The position numbers and the translations under genes were made by a program. Below are positions 17,235-26,622 of a stretch of 64,000 nucleotides of DNA, in pieces. The number at the start of each line of letters is the position of its first letter. Positions within the stretch are counted from its first letter, which is position 1. Origin of the DNA: Campylobacteraceae bacterium (GTDB lineage: Bacteria > Campylobacterota > Campylobacteria > Campylobacterales > Campylobacteraceae); assembly GCA_031266555.1 (NCBI GenBank), contig JAISAU010000007.1:99380-163379 (forward strand). The letters run 5' to 3'. The notes beneath the pieces are model-generated. The model worked only from the letters and a program-made list of their open reading frames with translations. It ran no database searches and had not been told where the DNA came from.

Positions 17235-19085
17235 TTACTGTACTTTATTCGGAATATTACTGACCGTCTTTAAATATCCGTTGTCGTTAAGCAACAGATA
17301 TAGCTCTCCTAATATATGTTTTTTTGCTTTCTCATCTATTAGTTCCGACTCTTCAATGCGATCATTTAACGTGTCTTGAATATCTCTCACGTCATAATCC
17401 AAATCCTCTAAAATATCCAAAATACATTGTGATTCCAGCAGATTTTCTACTTCGTATCCATCATTATTTATCTTTATCGTAGCTTCGGTAGGGTGCGTGA
17501 AAAGATTATGTTTCATACCCAAAACCTCTTGATACGCGCCGACTAAGAAAAATCCTAAAAAATACTCTCTTTCGTCCAAATCGACATCATGTAAAAACAG
17601 AGGTTCTTTTATGTCAAATCCTATTTCGCCGTCCGAATCACATGTGATATCCCATAAAGAAGCCGAACGGGTAGGGTGCTCGTCTAACATGTCTAACGGC
17701 ATAACCGGAAAGTTCTGCTCCAATCCCCAATAATCTGGTAAACTTTGAAAGATAGAAAAGTTTACAAGATATTTTTCTTGCACTTGTTCTTGAATATTCA
17801 GTATTTCGCTATAGTGCTTTTCACCTAAAATATTGACCGCTTTTTTTATGATGAGATTGACCAAAACTTCTGTATTGGAACGATCTTGCAAATCCACATA
17901 ACCCAAATCAAAAAGAGTCAGCAAAGATTCCATATGATCAATAGCGTCATGTAAGTACTCCATAGCGTTTTTAGCATTTATGGTTGTGTATAAATAGTGC
18001 AGCTCTTCTACAAGCTGTGGATTCGCCTCTTTAAATTCTAGTTTTTGCTCAGTATACTCTTGACTGAAAAGTTCCAGCACGGGCGCGATGAGTACGGCGT
18101 GACTCGCTGCGACATACCTGCCTGATTCTATGAATATATCAGGCTCCATCTCATTTTTCTTATTGGCTATATCTTTCAAAAGATAAACAACGTCGTTAGC
18201 ATACTCTTGCAAAGTATAATTACGCTGCTGAACGCTTTCATATTGAGAATATTCAATCGCCAATCCTCCTCCAAGATTTATCGCATGTAAGTTTTTGGCT
18301 CCCATCTTTTTAAGTTCGGCATATATGTTTCCAGCTTCCCTTAAAGCTTTTTTCATCGGAGCGATTTCGGATATTTGGGAACCGATATGAAAATGAATCA
18401 TTGTAAATTGCTCTAAAAGATTCGCGTTTTTTAGCATTTTAACAGCTTGAATTAACTCTGTGGAAGTTAAACCGAATTTTGAATTTATACCACCGCTTTT
18501 TGCCCAAATGCCAGTACCTGAGCTATGAAGTCTTATACGAAGTCCGATTTTTGGTTTTGGAGCGAATCTCTCTTTGGCTGTCTCAATGATTCCTTCCAAC
18601 TCATTTAAACCTTCTATGGTTAAAGTTATATTGTGTCCCATTTCAGCGGCTATAAAGCCAAGTCCAATCATTTCGCTGTCTTTAAAACCGTTTACCGTTA
18701 TGGGCGAACCGTTATTGTTGTGGGTCATTGCCAAAATCAACTCAGCTTTACTGCCTGCTTCAAGACCGTATTTGTACTCTTTGCCGATTTCTACCATATT
18801 TTTCACAAAATTTGGAAATTGATTAACTTTCAAAGGATAAACCGCTTGAAACGAACCTTGATATTTTATCTCTTTTTGCGCTTGTTTGAAATTGCTGTAA
18901 ATGGAGCGTATCTGTTTGTGTATAAGATGCGGAAAACGAAGCAATAAAGGACCTCGTATGCCATTGCTTCTGATCTCTTTAACTATATCTATTATCGCCG
19001 GTTGCGAACCTTCATTTACGCATACTTTGCCGTTTTTGATAATAAAATCCCCGTTTGCCCAAACTTTAATACCGTAATCTACCAT
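17235..19085 (-). CDS. speA: Biosynthetic arginine decarboxylase
   Basis: SpeA turns arginine into agmatine for polyamine synthesis, with PLP. The 616-residue product is close to the usual length. It shows the PLP-binding lysine region GSFQAVYPLKVNQFPNFVKN, YGLEAGSKAELILAM, the barrel segment HFHIGSQISEIAPMKKALRE, NLGGGLAIEYSQ and the inhibitor-domain parts FQSLPDYWGLEQNFPVMPLD and LDEHPTRSASLWDITCDSDG. The 5' end overlaps hisS by seven bases. The hisS-speA linkage is also seen in Campylobacter, where polyamine supply and His-tRNA synthesis share a transcript. Confidence 0.95.
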   Translation of the reverse strand: MVDYGIKVWANGDFIIKNGKVCVNEGSQPAIIDIVKEIRSNGIRGPLLLRFPHLIHKQIRSIYSNFKQAQKEIKYQGSFQAVYPLKVNQFPNFVKNMVEIGKEYKYGLEAGSKAELILAMTHNNNGSPITVNGFKDSEMIGLGFIAAEMGHNITLTIEGLNELEGIIETAKERFAPKPKIGLRIRLHSSGTGIWAKSGGINSKFGLTSTELIQAVKMLKNANLLEQFTMIHFHIGSQISEIAPMKKALREAGNIYAELKKMGAKNLHAINLGGGLAIEYSQYESVQQRNYTLQEYANDVVYLLKDIANKKNEMEPDIFIESGRYVAASHAVLIAPVLELFSQEYTEQKLEFKEANPQLVEELHYLYTTINAKNAMEYLHDAIDHMESLLTLFDLGYVDLQDRSNTEVLVNLIIKKAVNILGEKHYSEILNIQEQVQEKYLVNFSIFQSLPDYWGLEQNFPVMPLDMLDEHPTRSASLWDITCDSDGEIGFDIKEPLFLHDVDLDEREYFLGFFLVGAYQEVLGMKHNLFTHPTEATIKINNDGYEVENLLESQCILDILEDLDYDVRDIQDTLNDRIEESELIDEKAKKHILGELYLLLNDNGYLKTVSNIPNKVQ

Positions 19086-20302
19086 TGAAACTCTCCCAAT
19101 GATTTTATATCTATATTTAAATTTTCTTTCGTATCAAGGTTTTTAACCCATAACGTACCGTTTTTAAGTTCATCTTCACCTATACAAATACAATATTTCG
19201 CATTCGCCCTGTCCGCATTTTTTAGAATATTTTTTAACCCTTTAACCTCAAACTCGACAATAGCTTTGTTTTGTTTACGAAGAGTTGCCGCTATTCTAAA
19301 TGCCAAATCTTGTCCGTCTCTTTCAAGCGTTCCTATATAAATGCCTTCCCTTCTATCCTCATCTATATTGATAAGCTCTAAAATCCTCTCGACTCCTATC
19401 GCAAAGCCTATAGCAGGGGTTGGCTTTCCGTCTAAAAACTCAACGAGTCTATCGTACCTGCCTCCTCCCGCAACCGAATTTTGCGCTCCTATATCGTCGC
19501 TTACAAATTCAAACGCCGTTTTTGAGTAATAATCAAGCCCTCGCACGAGTTTCGCGTCTATTTCATAATTTATGTCAAATTTGTCCAGTATGGATTTTAA
19601 GTTGTCAAAATCGTCTTTGCACTCGCCGCAAAGCTCATTTAATAGAAGCGGCGCTTTACTTAAAAGATTTTGACAACGTTCGTTTTTGCAATCAAGCACA
19701 CGTATGGGATTTAGATCTTTTCGTCTTTTGCAATCCTCGCACAACCCGTCAAGACTATCCAAAAATTTTACAAGTTTTGTTCTGTAATGAGGCATACATG
19801 TAGGACAGCCAAGGGAGTTTAGCTTTAAAATAGTTTTAATATCAAAAAAGTTCAATATGTCGTTAAGCATTAAGATGACCATCGCGTCCTCTTTGACATC
19901 GCTCACGCCAAAACTCTCAACGCCAAACTGATGAAATTGTCTAAATCTACCTTTTTGCGGTTTTTCATATCTAAACATAGGACCATAGTAAAAAAATCTT
20001 TTTACACCAAGCGTTTTATCCATTTTGTTTTGGATAAACGAACGCACGATTCCAGCCGTTCCTTCCGGTCTTAAACAGACGTTATTTTCGCCTTTATCTA
20101 TAAACTGATACATCTCTTTGCCGACTATATCGCTACTCTCTCCAACGCTTCTTTTAAACAAAGCGGTCTCTTCCAAAATCGGCGTAGAGATAAACTCAAA
20201 TCCATAATTTTTTGCGACCCTCGAACAGTTTTCCAAAAAAAAGAGATATTTTTTACTCTCCAAAAAAAGTATATCTTTCATTCCCCGTAACGCGTTAATC
20301 AT
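19079..20302 (-). CDS. hisS: Histidine--tRNA ligase
   Basis: This class II synthetase charges tRNA-His. The 407-residue product opens with the canonical ALRGMKDILFLESKKY. It has motif 2 (RPEGTAGIVRSFIQNK...FFYYGPMFRYEKPQKGRFRQ), the histidine loops RGLDYYSKTAFEFV, and motif 3 (AIGFAIGVERILELI). The C-terminal anticodon-binding domain spans about residues 325-407. A zinc-like cysteine cluster (CPTCMPHYR, CEDCKRR, CGECKD) in the insertion domain is typical for this lineage. It is translated with speA (7-base overlap). Confidence 0.97.
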   Translation of the reverse strand: MINALRGMKDILFLESKKYLFFLENCSRVAKNYGFEFISTPILEETALFKRSVGESSDIVGKEMYQFIDKGENNVCLRPEGTAGIVRSFIQNKMDKTLGVKRFFYYGPMFRYEKPQKGRFRQFHQFGVESFGVSDVKEDAMVILMLNDILNFFDIKTILKLNSLGCPTCMPHYRTKLVKFLDSLDGLCEDCKRRKDLNPIRVLDCKNERCQNLLSKAPLLLNELCGECKDDFDNLKSILDKFDINYEIDAKLVRGLDYYSKTAFEFVSDDIGAQNSVAGGGRYDRLVEFLDGKPTPAIGFAIGVERILELINIDEDRREGIYIGTLERDGQDLAFRIAATLRKQNKAIVEFEVKGLKNILKNADRANAKYCICIGEDELKNGTLWVKNLDTKENLNIDIKSLGEFQW

Positions 20303-20359
20303 ATCTAACTCCGTAAATTATCTTTTTGTACATGTAAGACGTTAAACTTTGAAAATACA

Positions 20360-20947
20360 TTAAAAATTACCGCTTAAAAACGTTTTTATCTTTACATGTA
20401 AGCTTTCTATACTCTCATTTGCGTCTAAAATCATATGGTTTATATCTATTTTTTTTAAAACTTTTTCCATATTTTCTTGAACCGTTAAAAGATATTCTAT
20501 ACCGCGGCTTTCTATCTTATCGTGCGATTTTGTTTTTATTCTTGAAATTAAAAGCTCTTTTGTGGTTTTGAAAAAGACGATTTTATCGGGCAGTTTCCCA
20601 CCAAGAGCAAAACGGTTCGCTTCTATCAAAAAAGGTACGTCAAGATTTTGATTGTTTGTGAGCGCGTAGGCGATACCTGACAAAAATCCTCTGTCGCTTA
20701 TCACTAATTTTTCGGCATTTGGAGCTATTATTTTCTCATAATGTTCCGCTCTGTCGGCAAGAAATAGCAAAAGTTCCGCCGCCTTGCTTATCTTGAAATC
20801 TTTTTCAAGCAAAATAGCTCTAAGTTCTTTTCCAAGTTTTGTGGCTCCGGGTTCAAAAGTCACTTTTATATCGGCATTTACGCTTTTTAGTTTTTCTATT
20901 TGCGTCGTTTTGCCGCTGGTATCGATACCTTCAAAAAGTACAAACAT
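20360..20947 (-). CDS. tmk: Thymidylate kinase
   Basis: Tmk phosphorylates dTMP to dTDP. The 195-residue product opens with the P-loop FEGIDTSGKTTQIEKL, followed by FEPGATKLGKELRAILL and the DRX-type motif ISDRGFLSGIAYAL, as in bacterial dTMP kinases. It lies two bases after coaD and 57 bases before hisS, in the run ubiX-coaD-tmk-hisS-speA found also in Campylobacter. Confidence 0.95.
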   Translation of the reverse strand: MFVLFEGIDTSGKTTQIEKLKSVNADIKVTFEPGATKLGKELRAILLEKDFKISKAAELLLFLADRAEHYEKIIAPNAEKLVISDRGFLSGIAYALTNNQNLDVPFLIEANRFALGGKLPDKIVFFKTTKELLISRIKTKSHDKIESRGIEYLLTVQENMEKVLKKIDINHMILDANESIESLHVKIKTFLSGNF

Positions 20948-20949
20948 TC

Positions 20950-21426
20950 TTAAATGGTTTCCTTGATAAAGTATTCTATCTCTTTCGGATATAAATGCGA
21001 AGCGTTTCCGTTATGTTTTAAAATAGAACGAACAACTGAGGAACTAATAAAAGCGTTCTCTAAAGAGGGCATAAGATAAACGGTCTCTATCTCTTTATTT
21101 AAAGAAGAGTTCGCGTACCCTATCTGAAGTTCGTACTCAAAGTCGCTCACAGCTCTAAGTCCCCTTATAATTACGCGTATATTTTTACTTTTGGCAAAAT
21201 CCGCAAGCAAATTTGAAAACGGCTCTACCTCAACGCCCTGTATATCTTTTGTCGCCGCTCGCGCCATATCAACTCTTTTTTCAAGCAAAAACATAGGTTT
21301 TTTGTCGTCGGAATTGGCAACTGCTACCAAAACGTTGTCAAATAATCTTTTCGCGCGCTTTATGATATCTATATGTCCGTTTGTTATCGGGTCAAAAGTA
21401 CCTGGATATATCGCCGTTTTCATCAT
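20950..21426 (-). CDS. coaD: Phosphopantetheine adenylyltransferase
   Basis: CoaD makes dephospho-CoA from phosphopantetheine and ATP. The product begins (M)[20 protein letters not shown], with the nucleotidyltransferase TNGH motif, then ISSSVVRSI near residue 125, as expected. I place the start at 21426 (ATG ATG overlapping the ubiX stop as ATGATGA); the next ATG at 21423 is equally good. A longer open frame starts further upstream inside ubiX but adds non-homologous residues. The product is about 158 residues, the family norm. Confidence 0.95.
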   Translation of the reverse strand: MMKTAIYPGTFDPITNGHIDIIKRAKRLFDNVLVAVANSDDKKPMFLLEKRVDMARAATKDIQGVEVEPFSNLLADFAKSKNIRVIIRGLRAVSDFEYELQIGYANSSLNKEIETVYLMPSLENAFISSSVVRSILKHNGNASHLYPKEIEYFIKETI

Positions 21427-21950
21427 TTTTCGCCCCATCTTTTATATAATGAGTTTGGAATGCCAAGCAAATCAAACCATCTTCCTATTAAAAAATTTTC
21501 CATATCTTCCAAAGCGTTAATGTTAGCATAAAATCCAACTATAGGAGGCGCTATTATGACATTTAAGAGCGATAATTTACGCATATTTTCCAAATCTATC
21601 GCGCTGTAAGGCATTTCACGAGGAGCGATGAGCAGCGTTTTTTTCTCTTTTATCATCACAGCCGCGCTTCTTGAAAGCAAATTGTCCGCTATGCCGCAAG
21701 AGATTTTCGCGAGAGTATTCATGCTGCAAGGAATTATAGCCATCATATCGGCTTTAAACGAACCCGAAGCGGTAACTTCCGAAATATCTGTATTGTCTAA
21801 AAGCGCATAGTTTTCTTCTTTTTGGCTTACAATTTTTGCACTTTGCGTCGGTATGGCGTAGACTTCATACTCTTTTGGCAAAGCTTTTATAAATTTTTCG
21901 CCGAGTCTTACGCCGCTGGCTCCTGATATGCCGACGATAATTTTTTTCAT
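21423..21950 (-). CDS. ubiX: UbiX-family flavin prenyltransferase
   Basis: UbiX joins dimethylallyl phosphate to FMN, producing prenyl-FMN for UbiD-type decarboxylases in quinone biosynthesis. The 175-residue product opens [20 protein letters not shown], the FMN-binding signature, and contains [38 protein letters not shown] and [20 protein letters not shown]. It is first in the ubiX-coaD-tmk-hisS-speA run and overlaps coaD. In some annotations Campylobacter homologues are called phenylacrylic acid decarboxylase. Confidence 0.94.
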   Translation of the reverse strand: MKKIIVGISGASGVRLGEKFIKALPKEYEVYAIPTQSAKIVSQKEENYALLDNTDISEVTASGSFKADMMAIIPCSMNTLAKISCGIADNLLSRSAAVMIKEKKTLLIAPREMPYSAIDLENMRKLSLLNVIIAPPIVGFYANINALEDMENFLIGRWFDLLGIPNSLYKRWGEK

Positions 21951-22080
21951 GCTTTGCCTTTTAAACGTTTTAAAGTTAAGGATTTTACATTTTATGAGAT
22001 TATGTTTTGCTTACATATAAATAAAAGCTTTTTAAAGCCTTTTTTAGAGACAATTGCATATTTTATGTAAGGCTGGTTAG

Positions 22081-22905
22081 ATGGAAAATAAAAGTTCAAG
22101 AAATAGCAAGATTTTTACAATAGTGTTGATTGTTCTTATTATAGGCGCTGTTTTTATGGCGGGAGCGCATTTTTTCTTTTTATATAAAGTAAAGAGCGTG
22201 CTTAGTAATAATAGCTTAAAGTTTCAAGATTATGAGGCATCTGTCAAGCTGAGCGACGAATTTGAGTGCAAAAGTGTCGGATATATAGAACTTGATTGCA
22301 CAGGCGGAAGAGGATCCATATATCTGAAACAATTTAGTCAAAATGACGCGGTCTTTGGATTTGAGAATATCACGCTTAAAATAAGTGCCGCAGGCGTTAA
22401 AAACATGCATATTTTTAATATGGACATCGACTTTATACAAGGCGAAGAAAAGGAGTTATTTTCGCCCATAAATTTTGATTTTAAAAATAGTGGCAGTGAC
22501 GACTTTAAAGCTTCTTTGGACGGAGCTTTCGGTATATTTAATTTAGTTGGCAAAGACAATATTATAAAATTTTCATACAACAATGATAACTTTAGAGAAT
22601 ATTTTCATAAGATTTTTACTCTCTTGAAACCAAATTTAGACGAGAATTTAACATTTGATGAGTTTAATCATGCTATTATAGGCGCATTCTTCGGCGATTA
22701 TGAAAAAGCGTCCGGTATTTCAACTCAATATGTGCAGTTGCTGAATGCCGCGCAAAATTTGATAAACGGAAAATCAAAAGGCATAAGTATAGAGTTTTAT
22801 ATGAAAACCAAAGATCAAGACGCTATTGATAACGCTTTTCGGATGATGGCTATAACAAAAACCGTTAATACGAATGTTTTTGATGTAAAAATCTCAAATT
22901 TATAA
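22081..22905 (+). CDS. Hypothetical single-pass membrane-anchored protein
   Basis: I do not recognise the family. The 274-residue product has a basic start, one transmembrane helix (about residues 11-33, FTIVLIVLIIGAVFMAGAHF) and a long extracytoplasmic region. The segment KSVGYIELDCTGGRGSIYLK holds two cysteines (CKSVGYIELDC) that could form a disulfide. The rest is mixed alpha/beta without repeats. It is divergent from ubiX and followed after 78 bases by a hotdog thioesterase gene. It may be a Campylobacterota-specific periplasmic protein. Confidence 0.6.
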   Translation: MENKSSRNSKIFTIVLIVLIIGAVFMAGAHFFFLYKVKSVLSNNSLKFQDYEASVKLSDEFECKSVGYIELDCTGGRGSIYLKQFSQNDAVFGFENITLKISAAGVKNMHIFNMDIDFIQGEEKELFSPINFDFKNSGSDDFKASLDGAFGIFNLVGKDNIIKFSYNNDNFREYFHKIFTLLKPNLDENLTFDEFNHAIIGAFFGDYEKASGISTQYVQLLNAAQNLINGKSKGISIEFYMKTKDQDAIDNAFRMMAITKTVNTNVFDVKISNL

Positions 22906-22983
22906 AAAGCGTTTAAGGTTATGATATCGGTTTTTTGGTTACATGTTGCAATTTGCATTTAGCGATAAACAAACGAGGTTATT

Positions 22984-23391
22984 ATGAAAGCTGTTGATCT
23001 GGTTAAGCAAGATAAGTTCGCTATCTTTTTAGGTATAAAAATTTTAAGCGTGGGAGGCGGAAGTGCCAAAGTAAGTTTAGAGTGCAATGAAAATTGTCTC
23101 AACGGAATAGGGCGTATTCAAGGCGGCGTTACGTACACATTAGCCGATTATGCTTTCGCGCTTGCCGTAAACTCCGCGGCAGATGAGATGGAAGGCGTGG
23201 CGTGCGCGGTAGGAATGTCCACAACGGCAACGTTTTTGCGCGCGGGAAAAATAGGCACATTTTACGCCGAAGCTAAAGAGGTTAGCAAAAATAAAACTAT
23301 CGGACACTATGACGTTATAGTAACAGATGAAAACGGTAAAACTATAGTTGTATTTAACGGCGTAGCGTACTTCAAAAAAGATGTCAAATAA
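22984..23391 (+). CDS. PaaI-family hotdog thioesterase
   Basis: The 135-residue product is a single hotdog fold. It has the helix motif GIGRIQGGVTYTLADYAFAL (usual HGG-type loop with Q in place of H), and then the strands GMSTTATFLRAGKIGTFYAE and ISHYDVIVTDENGK-like text. Family members hydrolyse acyl-CoA or aryl-CoA thioesters; phenylacetyl-CoA pathway genes are not seen here, so the substrate is unknown. It has its own ribosome-binding site (AACGAGG) and is separated from the next gene by 280 bases of regulatory-looking DNA. Confidence 0.85.
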   Translation: MKAVDLVKQDKFAIFLGIKILSVGGGSAKVSLECNENCLNGIGRIQGGVTYTLADYAFALAVNSAADEMEGVACAVGMSTTATFLRAGKIGTFYAEAKEVSKNKTIGHYDVIVTDENGKTIVVFNGVAYFKKDVK

Positions 23392-23556
23392 TATCTCAAA
23401 AACATCACAAGGCTTTTAAAAGCTCAAAAATCATACATGTAACCCTTTACATGTAAGCGCAAATAAATCCATATATTATCTCTTATGCAAAAAGCCTCAA
23501 AAGCAACTACGATCGTCATATTTAGCTTTATAGCGTTACACATGTATCAAAAATAG

Positions 23557-23644
23557 ATAAACAAAATGTGTGTAATAATTTATCTGAAATACACATTTTG
23601 TTGATTTGATTTCAGAATGATATAAACAAAATGTGTGTATTATT
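23557..23644. promoter_or_regulatory. Three operator-like repeats upstream of the S24 repressor gene
   Basis: The core AACAAAATGTGTGT occurs twice in direct orientation (starting about 23560 and 23626) and once inverted (TACACATTTTGTT, 23590-23602) between them. The last copy ends 28 bases before the repressor start. Spacing and count resemble the multi-site operators of CI/LexA-like autoregulated repressors. No divergent gene reads the other way, so autoregulation is the simplest reading. Confidence 0.6.
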
Positions 23645-23671
23645 TTCATAGAAAAATAGGGTAAGGCAAAG

Positions 23672-24310
23672 ATGAATAGATTATTTGAAGTAACGTCTAG
23701 AATGATGAAGCAAGAGAGCACTAAAAATATTGATTTAGCAAATTTTTTAAAAGTTTCCGCGCAAGTATTCGGCAATTGGGTAACTAGGGAAAGTATTCCT
23801 GAAAAATACGCCTCGCAAATCGCCGAGTATTATAAGAGCGATTTAAACTCCTTATACGACGAAGACGCGAAACCTATAAAAAAAGTTCCGATAGTTAGCA
23901 CGGTAAATTGTGGAGATGATGCAAAAAATAACGGCTATAAAGGGTTTGCCTCATATAAAGGCGATAATAAAATAGAAAAACTATACTGTGTGATAGCTCG
24001 CGGCGATAATATGTCGCCCGAGATTGAAGACGGCGATGAGATCATATGCGACCCCGACGCCAAGATAAAAAGCGGCGACATAGTTCACTATACAATAGAA
24101 AAAGAGAGCGCTGTAAAAATTTATGTCAAAGATGAAGACGCTGATATTTTACAATTAGTGCCATACAGCCAAAGTAAAGATTTTAAAACAAAAACTATCA
24201 GACTTGACGACAAAAACACAAATCTCGCGGTTGTAAAAGTCGTAGCTATAAATAAATTAAACATGAAAAGCAATCAAGCGAGACTAAAGCTCATCGGCAG
24301 AGCCATTTGA
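23672..24310 (+). CDS. S24-family (CI/LexA-like) repressor with HTH and self-cleavage domain
   Basis: The 212-residue protein has an N-terminal CI-type HTH (about residues 18-57: NIDLANFLKVSAQVFGNWVT) and a C-terminal S24 serine-lysine peptidase domain. In that domain RGDNMSPEIEDGDEII holds the likely nucleophile Ser115, and SAVKIYVK the general-base Lys149. A Cys80-Gly81 pair (STVNCGDD) lies in the linker, where LexA/UmuD-type autoproteolysis takes place. This suggests RecA-stimulated or stress-stimulated self-cleavage. There is no adjacent phage gene; it sits between a thioesterase gene and tRNA-Gly. It may be a stand-alone regulator, as in several Campylobacterota, or a prophage remnant. 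Confidence 0.85.
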   Translation: MNRLFEVTSRMMKQESTKNIDLANFLKVSAQVFGNWVTRESIPEKYASQIAEYYKSDLNSLYDEDAKPIKKVPIVSTVNCGDDAKNNGYKGFASYKGDNKIEKLYCVIARGDNMSPEIEDGDEIICDPDAKIKSGDIVHYTIEKESAVKIYVKDEDADILQLVPYSQSKDFKTKTIRLDDKNTNLAVVKVVAINKLNMKSNQARLKLIGRAI

Positions 24311-24441
24311 AATTAAATTAACACTCTTTAGAATTGCGTTATACGAATCGCGGTAAAAATAGCGGCTACATGTACGTTTTTGCAATACATTTATTTCATT
24401 TTTTACTATTAAAATTGTCTTTTTGATAAAAAAGTTTTTAA

Positions 24442-24516
24442 TGGAGCGGGAAACGAGGTTCGAACTCGCGACCCCAACCTTGGCAAGGTTGTGCTCTACC
24501 ACTGAGCTATTCCCGC
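24442..24516 (-). tRNA. tRNA-Gly (anticodon GCC)
   Basis: Read on the minus strand the sequence starts GCGGGAATAGCTCAGTGGTA and ends with CCGCTCCA. It folds into a standard cloverleaf: acceptor stem GCGGGAA/TTCCCGC, D-arm AGCTCAGTGGTAGAGC, anticodon loop with GCC at 24484-24482, and T-arm GGTTCGAAC-type sequence. The CCA end is encoded. It is the only tRNA seen in the window. Confidence 0.97.
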
Positions 24517-24582
24517 GAAATGAGGATAGAATGATATCCAAAAAAACTTTAGACAAAAATAATTTCTCATTCAAAACCATAA

Positions 24583-24662
24583 AACATTATGGCGGCGACT
24601 TTGGCAAGGGCGTTACTACTTTAAGCAACGTTGCGAAAAAGCCGGAATAGTACAACTTTGTA
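24583..24662 (+). pseudogene. Fragment of murA in inverted orientation
   Basis: About 80 bases resemble the part of murA encoding [20 protein letters not shown] (intact copy on the minus strand near 25390-25470). This copy reads [15 protein letters not shown] and then hits TAG. It starts 65 bases from the tRNA-Gly 5' end and lies opposite in direction to the intact murA. No start signal or longer homology is seen. It is a decayed partial duplication. Confidence 0.8.
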
Positions 24663-24709
24663 TCTTACATGTAAAAATAAATTTTTGTGTTTTATCTTGA
24701 AAACTCTAT

Positions 24710-25972
24710 CTATTCCGACAATCTTTTTATACTTGCTCCAAGCATAGAGAGCTTTCCTTCCAAATTTTCATATCCTCTGTCAAGGTGATAAATTCTGTGG
24801 ATTTTGGTTTTTCCTTTTGCTGCAAGAGCGGCCAAAACCAAAGCTGAACTCGCTCTCAAATCGGTTGCCATCACATCAGCTCCCGTTAATTTCGTAGGAC
24901 CGTAAACAGTGGCTGTATGACTCGATAGTCTTATATCGGCTCCCATTCTTAAAAGTTCGCTTACATGCATAAAACGATTTTCAAACAATCTTTCGTCAAT
25001 AACACTTGTGCCGTTTGCTTGTGTGCAAAGAGCCATAAATTGCGCCTGCATATCCGTTGGAAAGCCGGGATATTCTACTGTTTTGATATCTATTGGTAAA
25101 ATCTTGGAAGATGATTTTATGCTGATGGAGTTTTTATCTTTTTCTATCTTATAACCCATACATGTAAGTTTTGAGATAACCGCTTTTAAGTGTTCGCTTG
25201 CAACATTTTTCAGTGTTATGTCGGAGTTTGTGATAGCTCCCGCACAAAGATAAGTTCCGGCTTCAATTCTATCCGGAATAACTGTGATATCGTTAAGTTC
25301 AAGCAACTTCCCGCCGCTTCCTTGTATCTCAAGTTCGTCTGTGCCTATACCTTTTATTATCGCACCGCCTTTATTTAAAACTTTACAAAGTTGCACGACT
25401 TCCGGCTCTTTCGCAACGTTACTTAAAGTTGTAATGCCATTTGCCAAAGCTGCCGCCATAATGATATTTTCACTTCCTGTTACGGTGATTTTGTCAAAAA
25501 CTATATTCGCGCCGTTAAGAGATTTTGGAGCTTTTGCAATAACGTATCCTTGCCTTATCTCTATAAGCGCTCCCATCTGCTCCAACGCTTTTAGGTGTAA
25601 ATCAATGGGACGTTGACCTATGGCGCATCCTCCCGGAAGCGAAACTTCGCAGTGTCCAAAACGTGCAAGCAAAGGTCCTAAAGTCAAAATGGAAGCTCTC
25701 ATCTTACGCACAATATCGTAATTCGCGCATGTAGAGTTTACGTCGCTTGTGTTTATCGTAACTTGATTGTTTTCAAATGACTGTTTGGCTCCTAAATTTT
25801 CAAGCAGTTGGAGGAGCGTTTTCACATCCGCAACATTAGGCACATTATCGATATGAACGGAAGTTTTGCCTAAAAGCGTACATGTAAGCAAGGGCAGGGC
25901 GGCGTTTTTCGCTCCTGAGACCGTAATAGTTCCATTTAATTTTTTACTGCCTTCAATCTCCAAATAATCCAT
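24710..25972 (-). CDS. murA: UDP-N-acetylglucosamine 1-carboxyvinyltransferase
   Basis: MurA transfers enolpyruvate to UDP-GlcNAc, the first committed step of peptidoglycan synthesis, and is the fosfomycin target. The 420-residue product opens with [20 protein letters not shown]. It has the catalytic loop cysteine at 116 ([20 protein letters not shown]), so it should be fosfomycin-sensitive at that residue, and ends with the expected [15 protein letters not shown] block. The length is standard. It is a single gene; a scrap of its sequence is present upside down beyond its 3' end. Confidence 0.97.
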   Translation of the reverse strand: MDYLEIEGSKKLNGTITVSGAKNAALPLLTCTLLGKTSVHIDNVPNVADVKTLLQLLENLGAKQSFENNQVTINTSDVNSTCANYDIVRKMRASILTLGPLLARFGHCEVSLPGGCAIGQRPIDLHLKALEQMGALIEIRQGYVIAKAPKSLNGANIVFDKITVTGSENIIMAAALANGITTLSNVAKEPEVVQLCKVLNKGGAIIKGIGTDELEIQGSGGKLLELNDITVIPDRIEAGTYLCAGAITNSDITLKNVASEHLKAVISKLTCMGYKIEKDKNSISIKSSSKILPIDIKTVEYPGFPTDMQAQFMALCTQANGTSVIDERLFENRFMHVSELLRMGADIRLSSHTATVYGPTKLTGADVMATDLRASSALVLAALAAKGKTKIHRIYHLDRGYENLEGKLSMLGASIKRLSE

Positions 25973-26058
25973 AAATTTAAGTCCTTATTTTAAGTTTCGT
26001 CATTGTAGTAAAAGTTTGTTTTATGTATCATTATAGTAAAAAATAAAAAGGCGGCAGG

Positions 26059-26604
26059 GTGACTTTTTTAAAAAACGGCAAAATACATACAAGCATTACA
26101 ATTTTTACCATATGTATTAACGCGATTGTGTTTTTACTTCAAATGCTAAGCAATGGCGATATGCCTTTCATCTTTGGATTAAATACACTTTTTTTTGAAG
26201 GATTTTTATGGCAGCCTTTGAGTATGATGTTTATACATGGCGGTTTGCTGCATCTTGCTATGAATATGGCGGTTCTATTTCAATTCGGTACATTAATTGA
26301 ACATGCGAGAGGAAAGTGGTTTTTTATCTTATTGTATTATGCGGGCGGTATTGTAACTTCGCTTTTAACATTGGCGTATATTTATATATTTACAAATCAC
26401 CACATAAACGTTATCGGCGCATCAGGAGCTATATGCGTACTTATTGGTTGGATAGCGCAAAAAGATTCGTTTAACAGGCAAGGGTTGATTGTTGCGGTCT
26501 TGCTCATCTCTTTTTTACCGTTGCTTGCCGGAATAAATATCGCTTGGCACGCCCATTTGATAGGTTTTGGAGTAGGGTGGTTAATAGGAAAACTTTTTAG
26601 ATAA
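26059..26604 (+). CDS. Rhomboid-family intramembrane serine protease
   Basis: The 181-residue protein has about six transmembrane helices. It shows the rhomboid elements: HLAMNM (the HxxxN motif, residues 65-70), the nucleophile in GASGAI (Ser122) and the partner His166 in HAHLIGFGVG. The start is GTG after the purine-rich GGCGGCAGG. It is a short form without extra domains. The substrate is unknown. A SixA-like phosphatase gene follows after 18 bases and may be cotranscribed. Confidence 0.92.
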   Translation: MTFLKNGKIHTSITIFTICINAIVFLLQMLSNGDMPFIFGLNTLFFEGFLWQPLSMMFIHGGLLHLAMNMAVLFQFGTLIEHARGKWFFILLYYAGGIVTSLLTLAYIYIFTNHHINVIGASGAICVLIGWIAQKDSFNRQGLIVAVLLISFLPLLAGINIAWHAHLIGFGVGWLIGKLFR

Positions 26605-26622
26605 CACATAAAAGAAGAATGA

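Noticed and set aside
23557..24516. Integrated prophage next to tRNA-Gly
   Set aside because: Only a repressor-like gene is present. No integrase, structural or lysis genes and no duplicated tRNA end were found.
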